Below, piece by piece: positions 55,094-64,000 of a stretch of 64,000 nt of DNA. Where the stretch lies: the NCBI RefSeq assembly GCF_003364255.1, contig NZ_NXLR01000002.1, positions 142,007 to 206,006 on the forward strand. The letters are read 5' to 3'. Source of the DNA: Helicobacter marmotae. GTDB taxonomy: Bacteria > Campylobacterota > Campylobacteria > Campylobacterales > Helicobacteraceae. Positions within the stretch are counted from its first letter, which is position 1; every line of letters begins with the position of its first letter. The notes below the pieces were generated by a model, which searched no databases, was not told the DNA's origin, and saw nothing but the letters and a program-made list of their open reading frames with translations. Both the position numbers and the translations under genes were made by a program.

Positions 55094-56017
55094 ATGCTTA
55101 TCACGGGGAGTGAAATATTACTTAAAGCGCATAAAGAAGGCTATGGCGTTGGGGCATTTAATTTTGTGAATTTTGAAATGCTTAATGCTATATTTATAGC
55201 GGCTAATCAAGCAAACTCGCCTATTATTGTCCAAGCAAGTGAAGGTGCGATTAAATATATGGGCATTGATATGGCAGTTGGAATGGTTCATATTCTCTCT
55301 AAACGTTATCCGCATATTCCTGTTGCCTTGCATTTAGACCATGGCACGAGTTTTCAATCATGTAAAAATGCTATTGATGCGGGCTTTACTTCTGTGATGA
55401 TAGACGCTTCACATCACCCCTTTAATGAGAATCTTGCCCTTACTCAAGAAGTTGTAGAATACGCACATTCTAAAGGTGTCAGCGTAGAAGCGGAGTTGGG
55501 GAGGCTTATGGGCATTGAGGATAATATTTCTGTAAGTGAAAAGGACGCTGTGTTAATTAACCCCGATGAAGCAGAGGAGTTTGTAAAAACCACAAAAGTA
55601 GATTATCTCGCTCCTGCAATAGGCACAAGTCATGGGGCTTTTAAATTTAAAGGCGAGCCAAAGCTTGATTTTGAACGTCTTCAAGAAGTAAAAAGACGCA
55701 CAAATATCCCTCTTGTACTCCATGGGGCAAGTGCTATCCCTGAATATGTGCGAGAAGCATTTTTAGCCAGCGGTGGAGATTTGAAAGGAAGTAAAGGTGT
55801 GCCTTTTGATTTCTTAAAAGAAGCCATTAAGGGCGGTATTAATAAAGTCAATATCGATACAGATTTGCGTATAGCTTTTATCGCTCAAGTGCGTAAGGTC
55901 GCCAATGCAGATAATACGCAATTTGACTTGCGTAAATTTTTTACTCCCGCTATGGAGAGTGTCGTGCAAGTTATGGTAGAGCGTATGGGCATACTTGGAA
56001 GTGCTCAAAAGATATAG
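55094..56017 (+). CDS. fba: class II fructose-bisphosphate aldolase
   Basis: 307 residues, zinc-dependent. Visible motifs include GAFNFVNFEM, the zinc and phosphate ligands in HLDHGTSFQ, DASHHPF, LVLHGASA and KVNIDTDLR. It interconverts fructose-1,6-bisphosphate and triose phosphates, mainly in gluconeogenesis in Helicobacter. It starts 9 bases after the PPIase gene, as in the HP0175-HP0176 pair. Confidence 0.95.
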   Translation: MLITGSEILLKAHKEGYGVGAFNFVNFEMLNAIFIAANQANSPIIVQASEGAIKYMGIDMAVGMVHILSKRYPHIPVALHLDHGTSFQSCKNAIDAGFTSVMIDASHHPFNENLALTQEVVEYAHSKGVSVEAELGRLMGIEDNISVSEKDAVLINPDEAEEFVKTTKVDYLAPAIGTSHGAFKFKGEPKLDFERLQEVKRRTNIPLVLHGASAIPEYVREAFLASGGDLKGSKGVPFDFLKEAIKGGINKVNIDTDLRIAFIAQVRKVANADNTQFDLRKFFTPAMESVVQVMVERMGILGSAQKI

Positions 56018-56128
56018 CCTCTATCCCTCACTCCCCTTATAATGGGAGTTACTACTGAAGTTTATCTCTAAATAAAGATTCTTAACTATTTAGAGTAGCC
56101 ATATATAATTCCCACTTATCTTATAATT

Positions 56129-57451
56129 ATGGGGGAGATGATGAAAATCCTTGATGTTACTTCTAAATCCTTTGAGAGTGAGTTTAAAGCAGTTTTAGCT
56201 CGTGGTAAAATGGATATGAAAGAAGTCTCTTCAATTGTAGAGGGCTTGCTTAATGAGATAGCCACAAATGGCTTAGAAGCCCTCAAATCACATATTGCTC
56301 GCTTTGATTCTTGGCAGGCAAATAGTTTTGAGGATATATGTATTACCCCGAGTATGTGCCTAAAGGCTTATAATGAGCTATCAAGCGATCTGAAAAATGC
56401 CCTCAAACTTGCATACGATAGAATCTATGCTTTCCATCAAAAGCAAAAGCCACAGAGTTGGATTGATTGTGAAGATAATGGCAATATCCTTGGAGTCAAG
56501 GTTACTCCCATTGAACGTGCAGGGCTTTATATCCCCGGGGGTAAGGCTGCCTATCCAAGCTCACTTCTTATGAATGCCATTCCAGCGATTGTAGCAGGGG
56601 TAAAAGAAATTGTAGTTTGCTCTCCCACACCCCATAATAATCCTAATCCCCTTTTGCTTGGGGCACTGCATTTATGCGGTATTACAGAGATATATAAAGT
56701 CGGCGGGGCAAGTGCTATAGGGCTTATGGCTTATGGCATAAAGGAGATTAAAAAGGTTGATGCTATTAGTGGTCCGGGGAATATTTTTGTCGCTTGTGCG
56801 AAAAAGCATGTATTTGGCGAGGTGAATATTGATATGATAGCCGGTCCAAGTGAGATTGGTATTATCGCTGATAAGCACGCCAATGCAAAATATATCGCTT
56901 ATGACTTGCTTTCTCAAGCTGAACACGATGAAATGGCAAGCTCGATTTTAATAAGTGATGATAGTGCCCTTATAGAATCTGTAAAATCTCACATTGAGCA
57001 CATTCTCCCCTCTATGCCAAGAGTCGCCATAGCGCAAAAAAGCATAGCAAATCGCGCAGTGATGATACATACGCGTAATTTGCAAGAGAGTATAGATATT
57101 GCTAATGCCCTAGCTCCAGAGCATTTAGAGGTTTTCACTCTCAATCCCGCAGAAGTGCTACCTTATATCAAACACGCAGGGGCTATATTTTTAGGAGAGT
57201 ATTCAAGCGAGCCTATAGGAGATTATCTTGCTGGTCCTAATCATACGCTTCCAACCGGGGGGAGTGCTAGGTTTTTTTCCCCTTTGAGCGTGGAGCATTT
57301 TGTGAAAAAAAGCTCTATTATCGCCTTTTCTGCGCAGGCTCTAAAACAAGTGGGTAGCTCATGTGTAGCCCTAGCCCAATGCGAATCACTTGACGCCCAT
57401 GCGCAGGCAGTTTTAGCAAGATTAGATTCTATGAAAATCAATAAGGAGTAA
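56129..57451 (+). CDS. hisD: histidinol dehydrogenase
   Basis: 440 residues, full length. NAD-dependent oxidation of L-histidinol to L-histidine. Conserved pieces: ERAGLYIPGGKAAYPSS, ISGPGNIFVACAKKHVFG, IAGPSEIG, SQAEHDEMAS and NHTLPTGGSARF. H. pylori lacks histidine synthesis, so its presence here supports an enterohepatic species. The HisJ-like phosphatase at 24366 would supply the substrate. Start ATG is preceded by GGGGGAGATG. The DUF2018 gene begins 3 bases after. Confidence 0.95.
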   Translation: MGEMMKILDVTSKSFESEFKAVLARGKMDMKEVSSIVEGLLNEIATNGLEALKSHIARFDSWQANSFEDICITPSMCLKAYNELSSDLKNALKLAYDRIYAFHQKQKPQSWIDCEDNGNILGVKVTPIERAGLYIPGGKAAYPSSLLMNAIPAIVAGVKEIVVCSPTPHNNPNPLLLGALHLCGITEIYKVGGASAIGLMAYGIKEIKKVDAISGPGNIFVACAKKHVFGEVNIDMIAGPSEIGIIADKHANAKYIAYDLLSQAEHDEMASSILISDDSALIESVKSHIEHILPSMPRVAIAQKSIANRAVMIHTRNLQESIDIANALAPEHLEVFTLNPAEVLPYIKHAGAIFLGEYSSEPIGDYLAGPNHTLPTGGSARFFSPLSVEHFVKKSSIIAFSAQALKQVGSSCVALAQCESLDAHAQAVLARLDSMKINKE

Positions 57452-57454
57452 GAA

Positions 57455-57718
57455 ATGGACGCATTTTTTGAGGGCACACCTTTAGAGAAATGGTATGAAG
57501 TTATACATAATGCCTCCCCCACGCTTGTAGCCCTGGAGCTTGAATCGTTGCTTGAACGTATTGTGGTATATGAAGCACTTTTGCAAAAAAGTGGCGTTGA
57601 TGCGCAATTAGCTTTTGAGCAATCTCGTTTTGATGAGGAGATACTGCATATTTTACAAGAGGCAAAAAACGCCCTTGCTATAGAATCAATGGCAAATATA
57701 TTGAGTAACCATGAGTGA
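57455..57718 (+). CDS. DUF2018 protein (HP0242-like)
   Basis: 87 residues, predicted all-helical and acidic. The PLEKWYEVIHNASP start and the regular heptad-like leucines match the HP0242/DUF2018 family, which forms a knotted dimer in the known structure. Function is unknown. It lies between hisD and the HP0241-like gene, with an 8-base overlap downstream, and belongs to the HP0237-HP0242 synteny block. Confidence 0.8.
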   Translation: MDAFFEGTPLEKWYEVIHNASPTLVALELESLLERIVVYEALLQKSGVDAQLAFEQSRFDEEILHILQEAKNALAIESMANILSNHE

Positions 57719-58148
57719 AATATTAAGGAGTGAAATATTGAGTAAAATCTTTTTCCCATTTTTACTTTGCTTTGAAATACTCTCTGCTGCGATGCCTTTG
57801 CATTTATGGGAGAAGAGTGTAGAGCTTAAAAAGGAGCAAGTCTATAAGGCTCATTTCAAAGTAGGCAATGTAGAAAAAGAGCTCCGCTTCCGCTGGACTT
57901 TGTTTAAAAACCAAGCCCTCGTGCTGCATTTAAACTATGATAAATTCAATCATCAATTCCTTTTATATAGAGATTATCAACGCAACTGCTATAAAATCGC
58001 GCTCGGAGGGGCAGAACAAAGCAATCAAGCATATTTTACGATGTATTTTAAATCTTTTGAAGGAGAGAGTGCGCATTTAAATCTTTATATTGAGGGCTCG
58101 GGTGTAGCGGTGCTTGATGAGGGGCTTTTGCAAGGAGTGCAATCATGA
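57711..58148 (+). CDS. hypothetical envelope protein (HP0241-like)
   Basis: 145 residues. A hydrophobic N-terminal stretch (about 10-26, ending SAAMP) looks like a signal peptide. The mature part is a probable beta-strand protein (KVGNVEKELRFRWTLFKN). Name from position between the DUF2018 gene and the polyprenyl synthase, as in H. pylori HP0241. No function known. The stop overlaps the ATG of the next gene by 4 bases. Confidence 0.7.
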   Translation: MSEILRSEILSKIFFPFLLCFEILSAAMPLHLWEKSVELKKEQVYKAHFKVGNVEKELRFRWTLFKNQALVLHLNYDKFNHQFLLYRDYQRNCYKIALGGAEQSNQAYFTMYFKSFEGESAHLNLYIEGSGVAVLDEGLLQGVQS

Positions 58149-59068
58149 GCATGGATATGAATATGGAGCACGCAATAGGGCAAATTAAAACTTATATCAA
58201 TACCTTTATTTTAGAGTGCCAAAATGAGCATATTAGCGCCTTATGCAAGCATTTGCAATATGGGAAAATGCTTCGTTCTAAGCTTTTATTAGCTATTAGT
58301 GGCGTGAGTGAAGAGGCGTTGCGCGTGTGTGCTTTAATTGAGATGATACAAAATGCCTCTTTATTACATGATGATGTGATAGATAATGCGAGCACAAGAA
58401 GGGGAGATTTGTCTATTAATGCACGTTTTGGGAATAAAAATGCGATTATGCTAGGTGATGTGCTGTATTCTAAGGCATTTTATGAGTTAAGTAAGCTCGA
58501 TATGAATATCGCACAAAGTGTATCCCTTGCGGTAACGCGCCTCTCAATAGGAGAGATTGAAGATGTGAGGCTTTCAAATGGCTTTCATACTAATAGGGAG
58601 GCTTATATCAATATGTGTTCGCTTAAAACCGCTGCCCTTATAGTTGCCGCGGCAGAATCTGGAGCGATTTTGAAGGGTTTAGATAAGGACATATATAGCA
58701 CGTATGGAGAAAATTTGGGTATTGCCTTTCAAATTATTGATGATATTTTAGATATTACTCAAGATTCCTCCACTTTGGGTAAGCCCTCGATGAGTGATTT
58801 TAGAGAGGGCAAGACTACACTCCCTTATATGGACCTATATGAATGCCTACAAAAGGATAAACAAGAAATGCTCCTCTCGTATTATGCAAAGAATCTTAGC
58901 CCTAAAGAAGAGGAGTGGATAAAAACGCAAATGCAAGATAATGATATTATCGCTAAAAGCCTCCAATGTGCTAAAAACTTTGCTGATAAAGCCTTGCAAG
59001 CCATTGCTAGCCAAGATAATCAAACCCTGCGTGATATGATTACGCAAATGCTTGATCGTAGGAGTTAG
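58145..59068 (+). CDS. ispB: polyprenyl (octaprenyl-type) diphosphate synthase
   Basis: 307 residues, trans-isoprenyl diphosphate synthase with the two Asp-rich motifs LLHDDVIDNAS and IIDDILDI, and KTAALI between them. It builds the side chain of menaquinone. The chain length cannot be read from this sequence with certainty. Matches HP0240 in the block. hemA starts one base after the stop. Confidence 0.88.
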   Translation: MSMDMNMEHAIGQIKTYINTFILECQNEHISALCKHLQYGKMLRSKLLLAISGVSEEALRVCALIEMIQNASLLHDDVIDNASTRRGDLSINARFGNKNAIMLGDVLYSKAFYELSKLDMNIAQSVSLAVTRLSIGEIEDVRLSNGFHTNREAYINMCSLKTAALIVAAAESGAILKGLDKDIYSTYGENLGIAFQIIDDILDITQDSSTLGKPSMSDFREGKTTLPYMDLYECLQKDKQEMLLSYYAKNLSPKEEEWIKTQMQDNDIIAKSLQCAKNFADKALQAIASQDNQTLRDMITQMLDRRS

Positions 59069-59069
59069 T

Positions 59070-60410
59070 ATGCAAGAGAAAATGCAAATGCAATATATGG
59101 TGGTTGGCTTTTCACATAAAAATGTAGATATTTCCTTGCGCGAGTCTTTGAGTATCCCAGAAGAGCAAATAGTGCCATTTTTGCAAGAAGTCAATGCCTG
59201 CGATGTGATTTGTGAGAGTGTTTTATTATGCACTTGCAATCGCATAGAGCTTTATCTGAGTGTGTATGATACAAAAGTCGCAAAAAAGCATATATATGAA
59301 TGTTTTTCTAAAAAGAGTGGCATAGCAATTCAAACATTAGAGCAAGTAGCACTTGTACGTTTGAATGAATATGCGGTCTATCATATATTTGGCGTGGCTT
59401 CAAGCCTTGATAGCTTAGTGATAGGAGAAACGCAAATCACAGGGCAGCTTAAAAGCGCTTATAAGCTGGCTTTTGAGCATTCTTTATGCGGGAAGGATAT
59501 GACTCGTCTTATGCACTTTGCTTTTAAATGTGCCGCAAGTGTGCGCAAACAAACAGAAATATCAGCCCATAGCGTTTCTGTAGCCTCTACAGCGGTTTCT
59601 ATGGCAGCTCAAAAATTGGCTGCAAATAATCAAAGTTTAGAATCGTTACCTGTTTTGGTCATTGGCAGTGGGGAAATGGGACGTTTAGTATGCAAGCATT
59701 TATTAAATTTAAAAGCACATATCACGCTCCTTAGTCGCACTTATGCAAATGCACAAAACTTAGCCTTAGAATTAGGGGGAGATAAGATTGTGGTGCGCCC
59801 TTATGAGGATTTAAGGGTACTTTTAGATGAATTTAGCTTGCTTTTTAGCGCCACAAGCGCACAGGGTTATGTTATCACCCAAGATATGCCAAATACCCTT
59901 GCTAGCAAACGTTATTGGTTTGATTTAGCCCTACCTAGGGATATAGAATCAGGAGATATGCAATCTGTCTCATATCACAATATAGAGGTATTTTGCGTAG
60001 ATGATTTACAAGAAGTTGTGCAAGAGCATAAACAAGCAAGGGAGGAGAGTGCCAAAGCAGGGAAGAAAATTATAGAGGCTTTTACTTGTAATTTCTTTAC
60101 TTGGCTACAAACTTTGAGTGTTGAGCCTGTGATTAAGCATATGCGTGCTTTAGCTAAAGAATCTGCCCATAAAGAGCTTGAGCGGGCGATTAAAAAAGGA
60201 TTTTTACCAGCAGAATATCGCCATAATGTGGAGAAGATTCTCCATGGGGCTTTTAATACATTCTTGCACCAGCCCACTATGCGATTAAGGCAAGCGAGTG
60301 AAAGCCATCAGGGCGATCCTATCATTGAGGCGATGAAAAGTATGTTTGATATTGATGATGAAATTGTTATGCTAAATAGCTATAAATGTGAGAGGGATAC
60401 TACTTTTTAA
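59070..60410 (+). CDS. hemA: glutamyl-tRNA reductase
   Basis: 446 residues from ATG 59070, which has an AGGAG site spaced 5 bases; a further GTG/ATG 18 bases upstream lies inside ispB. First step of the C5 pathway to 5-aminolevulinate. The thioester cysteine is in LCTCNRIEL (C56), ETQITGQLK lies near residue 130 and the NADPH-binding VIGSGEMGRLV follows. HP0239-equivalent; proS follows after 9 bases. Confidence 0.95.
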   Translation: MQEKMQMQYMVVGFSHKNVDISLRESLSIPEEQIVPFLQEVNACDVICESVLLCTCNRIELYLSVYDTKVAKKHIYECFSKKSGIAIQTLEQVALVRLNEYAVYHIFGVASSLDSLVIGETQITGQLKSAYKLAFEHSLCGKDMTRLMHFAFKCAASVRKQTEISAHSVSVASTAVSMAAQKLAANNQSLESLPVLVIGSGEMGRLVCKHLLNLKAHITLLSRTYANAQNLALELGGDKIVVRPYEDLRVLLDEFSLLFSATSAQGYVITQDMPNTLASKRYWFDLALPRDIESGDMQSVSYHNIEVFCVDDLQEVVQEHKQAREESAKAGKKIIEAFTCNFFTWLQTLSVEPVIKHMRALAKESAHKELERAIKKGFLPAEYRHNVEKILHGAFNTFLHQPTMRLRQASESHQGDPIIEAMKSMFDIDDEIVMLNSYKCERDTTF

Positions 60411-60419
60411 AGGAATGTT

Positions 60420-62177
60420 ATGAAATTTTCTCAACTTTTTGTGAGCACACTCAAAGATACGCCAAAAGACGCTACTTTGAAAAGTCATCAATACCTTTTG
60501 AGGGGCGGGTTTATCCAGCAGATTGGAAGTGGTATTTATAATTTTCTGCCCCTAGGGGAAAAGCTTTTGAGAAAAGTTTCAGATATTGTGAGAGAAGAGA
60601 TGAATGCAAGTGGGGCTCAAGAAATTCTTATGGGATTTGTTACCCCATCAGAGCTGTGGAGGGAATCTGGGCGATATGAGCAATATGGCAGAGAGCTCTT
60701 GCGCTTTAAGGATAGGAAAGATAATGAGTTTGTGCTAGGACCCACGCATGAAGAAATGGTAACTTCTATTGCTAAAAATAGTATTAGAAGCTATAAACAA
60801 CTCCCTGTACATCTCTATCAGATTCACACGAAATTCCGCGATGAGCTGCGCCCACGCTTTGGGCTTTTGCGCGGAAGAGAGTTTATTATGAAAGATGGCT
60901 ATAGCTTCCATAGCTCTTGGGAGGATTTAGATAGAGAATTTCAAACTATGGAGCTCACATATAAGCGGATTTTAGAACGTATGGGTGTGGAGTTTAAGGT
61001 AGTAGAGGCAGATTCTGGTGCTATTGGCGGGAGCGGAAGCAAGGAATTTATGGTGCTAGCCCCTTGCGGAGAGGATACTATTGTCGTATGTGAATCTTGC
61101 GATTATGGGGCAAATATTGAAATCGCTCAAAGAATGCCCCGCACTGCACCTAGAACAAATGAAGTAAAATATGATAGCAATCCTCCTAAGGCGGCTTTTG
61201 CTCGCTTTTTTACCCCTGAAGTGAAAACTATAGAATCTTTAAGTGAGTTTTTCAAAGTGGATACATTTTGGATACTTAAAGCCATTGTCAAAAAGGCGGT
61301 GCGAGCGGATAATAGCGCGGAATTGGCTTACTTTTTCGTTCGTGGAGATGATGAGGGCGAAGATACCAAAATGTTAAATATCCTTAATGCAAAAGATACA
61401 TTTTTATCCTTAGAAGATGCAAGCATAGAGGAGATAAAAGCCGCTGGGCTTGAAGCTGGCTTTATAGGACCTTATGGTTTGAGACATATTACACAATCAG
61501 AACATATTTATTTTGACTTAAGCTTAAAAGACGCTAATGAGCTGATATGTGGGGCAAATGAAAAAGATTGGCATTTAGTGGGTGTGGATTTGGGCACATT
61601 TGAAGGCTTGGAGTATGTTGATATAGCAGCTGTTAAAGAGGGAGATTGCTGCCCCAAATGTGCTCAAAGGCTATGCTATAGCGCAGGTATAGAAGTGGGG
61701 CATATTTTTAAACTCGGCACGAAATACTCTCAAGCCCTAAATGCGCACTTTCTCAATAAAGAGGGTAAAGCAGAGGCGTTGATTATGGGCTGCTATGGCT
61801 TTGGAATCTCACGCATTCTCCCTGCGATTTTAGAGCAAAAAAGCGATGAGCTTGGCTGTGTGTGGAGTAAGGAAGTGAGTGTTTTTGACATAGCTATTAT
61901 TATTTCAAATACCAAAGATAGCACACAATATGAATTTGCCCTTACATTATATGAAGAGCTTAAATCTCAAGGCGTTGATGTACTTTTAGATGAACGTGAT
62001 GAGCGCTTTGGCGTAAAGATGAAAGATTTTGAGCTTTTGGGCTTTTACTCTGCGTTGATTGTGGGTAAGGCTTTGAGTGAGGGCAAGGTAGAGTTTATTT
62101 TACGCGAAGGCTTACAAAAAAGAGAGCTTAAGGCAGATAGACATTTATCTCAAGCCATTATGCAGGCATTGGATTAA
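60420..62177 (+). CDS. proS: prolyl-tRNA synthetase (bacterial type)
   Basis: 585 residues, class II synthetase. Motif 2 region [28 protein letters not shown], and the C-terminal [15 protein letters not shown] (motif 3). The editing INS domain (about 225-380) between motifs 2 and 3 is present, though with a CESCDYGAN stretch, so mischarged Ala-tRNA can be cleared. Length is normal for the bacterial form. It sits between hemA and hemC as HP0238 does. Confidence 0.95.
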   Translation: MKFSQLFVSTLKDTPKDATLKSHQYLLRGGFIQQIGSGIYNFLPLGEKLLRKVSDIVREEMNASGAQEILMGFVTPSELWRESGRYEQYGRELLRFKDRKDNEFVLGPTHEEMVTSIAKNSIRSYKQLPVHLYQIHTKFRDELRPRFGLLRGREFIMKDGYSFHSSWEDLDREFQTMELTYKRILERMGVEFKVVEADSGAIGGSGSKEFMVLAPCGEDTIVVCESCDYGANIEIAQRMPRTAPRTNEVKYDSNPPKAAFARFFTPEVKTIESLSEFFKVDTFWILKAIVKKAVRADNSAELAYFFVRGDDEGEDTKMLNILNAKDTFLSLEDASIEEIKAAGLEAGFIGPYGLRHITQSEHIYFDLSLKDANELICGANEKDWHLVGVDLGTFEGLEYVDIAAVKEGDCCPKCAQRLCYSAGIEVGHIFKLGTKYSQALNAHFLNKEGKAEALIMGCYGFGISRILPAILEQKSDELGCVWSKEVSVFDIAIIISNTKDSTQYEFALTLYEELKSQGVDVLLDERDERFGVKMKDFELLGFYSALIVGKALSEGKVEFILREGLQKRELKADRHLSQAIMQALD

Positions 62178-62188
62178 AAGGAGAGAAT

Positions 62189-63142
62189 ATGAGTAGCTTG
62201 GTGATTGGCACACGCGGGAGTGCGCTGGCATTGTGGCAAGCGCGGTATATTCAAGCACGCCTAAAGTATGAGTGCCATATAGAATCAAGCATTAGCATTA
62301 TTAAAACACAAGGTGATAAAATCCTTGATGTGCCATTAGCTAAAATCGGCGGCAAGGGGCTATTCACCAAGGAGTTAGAGGAAAAGCTTTTAGGTAAAGA
62401 GATTGATTTAGCCGTTCATAGCTTAAAAGATGTGCCTGTGGATTTTGTGGGAAATTTAGCTTTAGCTGCTATTACTGAACGCGAGGATTGTAGAGATAGT
62501 TTTCTTAGTATGGCTTATGCTGATTTTGATAGCTTGCCCAAAGGGGCTAAGGTAGGGACTACCTCGCTTCGCCGCTCTATGCAGATTAAAAAGCTTCGCC
62601 CTGATTTGGATACGTTAAGTTTAAGGGGTAATGTGCAAACGCGTTTAAAAAGGCTTAAAGAAGGGGAGTTTGATGCAATTATTTTAGCTCAAGCTGGCAT
62701 AAAGCGACTTGGCTTAGATACAACAGATGTGAAATATATCACCCCTTTAGCATTTATGATACCCGCAATGGGGCAGGGGGCATTGGGCATTGAAATGTGC
62801 AAGGATCATATTTATTTTGATAAGATTGCTAGCCTTACCCATGAGCCAACTGCACTTTGCGTGAGTGCTGAGAGGGCGTTTGTACAAGCGCTCAACGGGG
62901 GCTGTCAAGTCCCTATAGGCGTGCATGCCCAATATAATGATAAAAAGCTTAGCTTGCAAGCTATTGTGGGCTTACCCGATGGAAGTGAATATATACAAGA
63001 GAGTGTGCAAGAATGCTTAGCTGGAGAAGCGCTAGATAATATAAATGCTGCCCAAAGCCTCGCCCAAAGCCTCGCCCAGAGTTTTATTAACAAGGGGGCA
63101 AAAGAGCTTTTGAATAGAGCACAGGATATGGCTTTTCGCTAG
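62189..63142 (+). CDS. hemC: hydroxymethylbilane synthase (porphobilinogen deaminase)
   Basis: 317 residues. Polymerises four porphobilinogens. [12 protein letters not shown] start, [21 protein letters not shown] and the dipyrromethane-binding C239 in NGGCQVPIG are all present. Near the C-terminus a 12-base unit coding LAQS is repeated (about 63052-63085), lengthening one helix. Last gene of the haem/proS run; the next gene is on the other strand. Confidence 0.95.
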   Translation: MSSLVIGTRGSALALWQARYIQARLKYECHIESSISIIKTQGDKILDVPLAKIGGKGLFTKELEEKLLGKEIDLAVHSLKDVPVDFVGNLALAAITEREDCRDSFLSMAYADFDSLPKGAKVGTTSLRRSMQIKKLRPDLDTLSLRGNVQTRLKRLKEGEFDAIILAQAGIKRLGLDTTDVKYITPLAFMIPAMGQGALGIEMCKDHIYFDKIASLTHEPTALCVSAERAFVQALNGGCQVPIGVHAQYNDKKLSLQAIVGLPDGSEYIQESVQECLAGEALDNINAAQSLAQSLAQSFINKGAKELLNRAQDMAFR

Positions 63143-63195
63143 GGAGAGGGGACTTTTGCCACAAAATATAGGCTATTAAAGTTTGATAGTTTCGC

Positions 63196-64000
63196 TTAAG
63201 TCTTTGAAATAGGTAAGAAAGCCTTACACCTCTGCTTTAAGTAACGCAAGATTCTATACAATCTTGGCATATAGTAGGCTAGCTTGATGGAAAAAGAGCA
63301 TTTTTGCATATAAGGTTCTAAGGGCTTGAGTAAAGCTCGTATATTTTTAGGATCAGATTCAAAGCTCACTCCACCAAAGGCATACATTGCCCTTAATTGT
63401 AAAAAGGCTATGAGTTTAGTTTTCAATGCGCCTTTGTAGGCTGGGCTTTCGTTTTGGCAAGTATGAAGTATAGATATAAACTCTAAAAGTCCTAGACAAA
63501 TGTAGGCACAAGAATAGGCGAAGTGATAATGTTTGATTTTGTAGCTATTATAGAATGTATAGGCGATGTCACTTAGGTAGGCTGGTGTTGGTCGTAGCGG
63601 GGTGGCTTGGCTTAAAGTGTGGTCGCTTGTAGAGTTTGCGCGCATTCTATAAATATATAAAGGTTTGTTGAGAAACTCAATACTCTTGGCTTTAGCAAAC
63701 ACAAGCATACCAAAGAGGGCATCTTCACTTTGAATAGTAGGAGTAAAACGGAGTTTTTCAAAAAGCGATATATGAAAAACTCCCATACATACACACGAGA
63801 AACTATCTGTATGCTTCCATAAATCTAGTGCTTTTAATGGTGCTTTTACATCATTCTGCTTTAATCCTAAATTTTCAAGCAGGCTTGTGTTTTGCGGTGC
63901 TATATTATCTTCATAAATACAAGTATAATCATGCCAAAGAATATCACACTCCCCAATATGTTCTACACATTGCTCTATACAATCAAGACTTAGCATATCA
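63196..64000 (-). CDS. glycosyltransferase family 2-like, C-terminal part (cut by window edge)
   Basis: At least 266 residues, open to the right edge; the codon before the first Met is Asp, and DMLSLDCIEQCVEHI looks like the segment after the DxD motif of a GT-A glycosyltransferase, so the true start lies beyond the window. CMGVFHISLFEKLRF and SEDALFGMLVFAKA (the ED pair before the acceptor site) and YIYRMRANSTS support family 2 enzymes of LPS or capsule synthesis. The C-terminal about 110 residues are unremarkable. The acceptor is unknown. Confidence 0.7.
   Translation of the reverse strand, partial: DMLSLDCIEQCVEHIGECDILWHDYTCIYEDNIAPQNTSLLENLGLKQNDVKAPLKALDLWKHTDSFSCVCMGVFHISLFEKLRFTPTIQSEDALFGMLVFAKAKSIEFLNKPLYIYRMRANSTSDHTLSQATPLRPTPAYLSDIAYTFYNSYKIKHYHFAYSCAYICLGLLEFISILHTCQNESPAYKGALKTKLIAFLQLRAMYAFGGVSFESDPKNIRALLKPLEPYMQKCSFSIKLAYYMPRLYRILRYLKQRCKAFLPISKT

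Noticed and set aside
56030..56060. ACTCCC...GGGAGT hairpin after fba as a terminator
   Set aside because: The stem is only 6 bases and no T run follows on either strand.

Overview
The window reads as chromosome of an enterohepatic-type Helicobacter (Campylobacterota): AT-rich, densely packed short operons, AAGGAG ribosome sites, and two blocks whose gene order I recognise from H. pylori. One is CNNM/CorC, Pit, NifU-like, a hypothetical and murE (as HP1490-HP1494); the other is hemC, proS, hemA, polyprenyl synthase, HP0241-like and DUF2018 (as HP0237-HP0242), with an HP0175/HP0176-like pair nearby. The species assignment is inference.

Layout. 1-5200 (minus strand): a sugar-modification operon with a LegC-type aminotransferase, a PglD/NeuD-type acyltransferase, a formyltransferase-FemAB fusion, a second formyltransferase and a partial acyl carrier protein. 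Three of these genes carry an 11-base G tract near the 3' end. 5600-33000: housekeeping genes (obgE, rnhB, hemerythrin, CNNM, Pit, TRAP transporter, NifU-like, murE, ogt, MCP, DUF3373 outer-membrane protein, adk, PHP phosphatase, asd, hemE), a ricin-B/DUF1561-like lipoprotein resembling Leptospira virulence-modifying proteins, tRNA-Val, and a GltS transporter with an added periplasmic N-terminal domain. 33000-51700: a large surface-glycan region. 51700-63150: ftsW, hemD, a periplasmic PPIase, fba, hisD and the haem/proS block. The right edge enters a family-2-like glycosyltransferase.

The most interesting part is 36.4-51.7 kb, one tightly packed plus-strand run that appears to encode two unusual phosphorus chemistries. 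All four nucleotide-activation activities of the Campylobacter jejuni O-methyl phosphoramidate pathway are represented: an APS-kinase-like domain (Cj1415-type) fused to a PEP-synthase-like glutamine kinase (Cj1418-type), an amidotransferase (Cj1417-type) and a nucleotidyltransferase (Cj1416-type), plus a methyltransferase. Interleaved with them is a phosphonate pathway: PEP mutase with an N-terminal cytidylyltransferase-like domain, phosphonopyruvate decarboxylase and an iron alcohol dehydrogenase, which together predict 2-hydroxyethylphosphonate. A CDP-glycerol-type phosphotransferase and a YidC-like/sulfatase-like fusion protein are candidate transferases.

Ten homopolymeric G/C tracts of 10-14 bases lie inside genes of the two glycan regions, and a shorter G9 lies in the signal peptide of the outer-membrane protein. 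In this sequence the YidC/sulfatase gene (G14), the TylF-like methyltransferase (G12) and the long form of another methyltransferase (C10) are out of frame. PEP mutase, the phosphoramidate-linked methyltransferase and the membrane glycosyltransferase are in frame. Tract lengths can be altered by sequencing error, so ON/OFF states describe this assembly only. Dispersed palindromic repeats (TTGTCATTCTGAG / GAAGAATCTCT arms) fill most longer intergenic spaces. No CRISPR array, insertion sequence or rRNA was seen.
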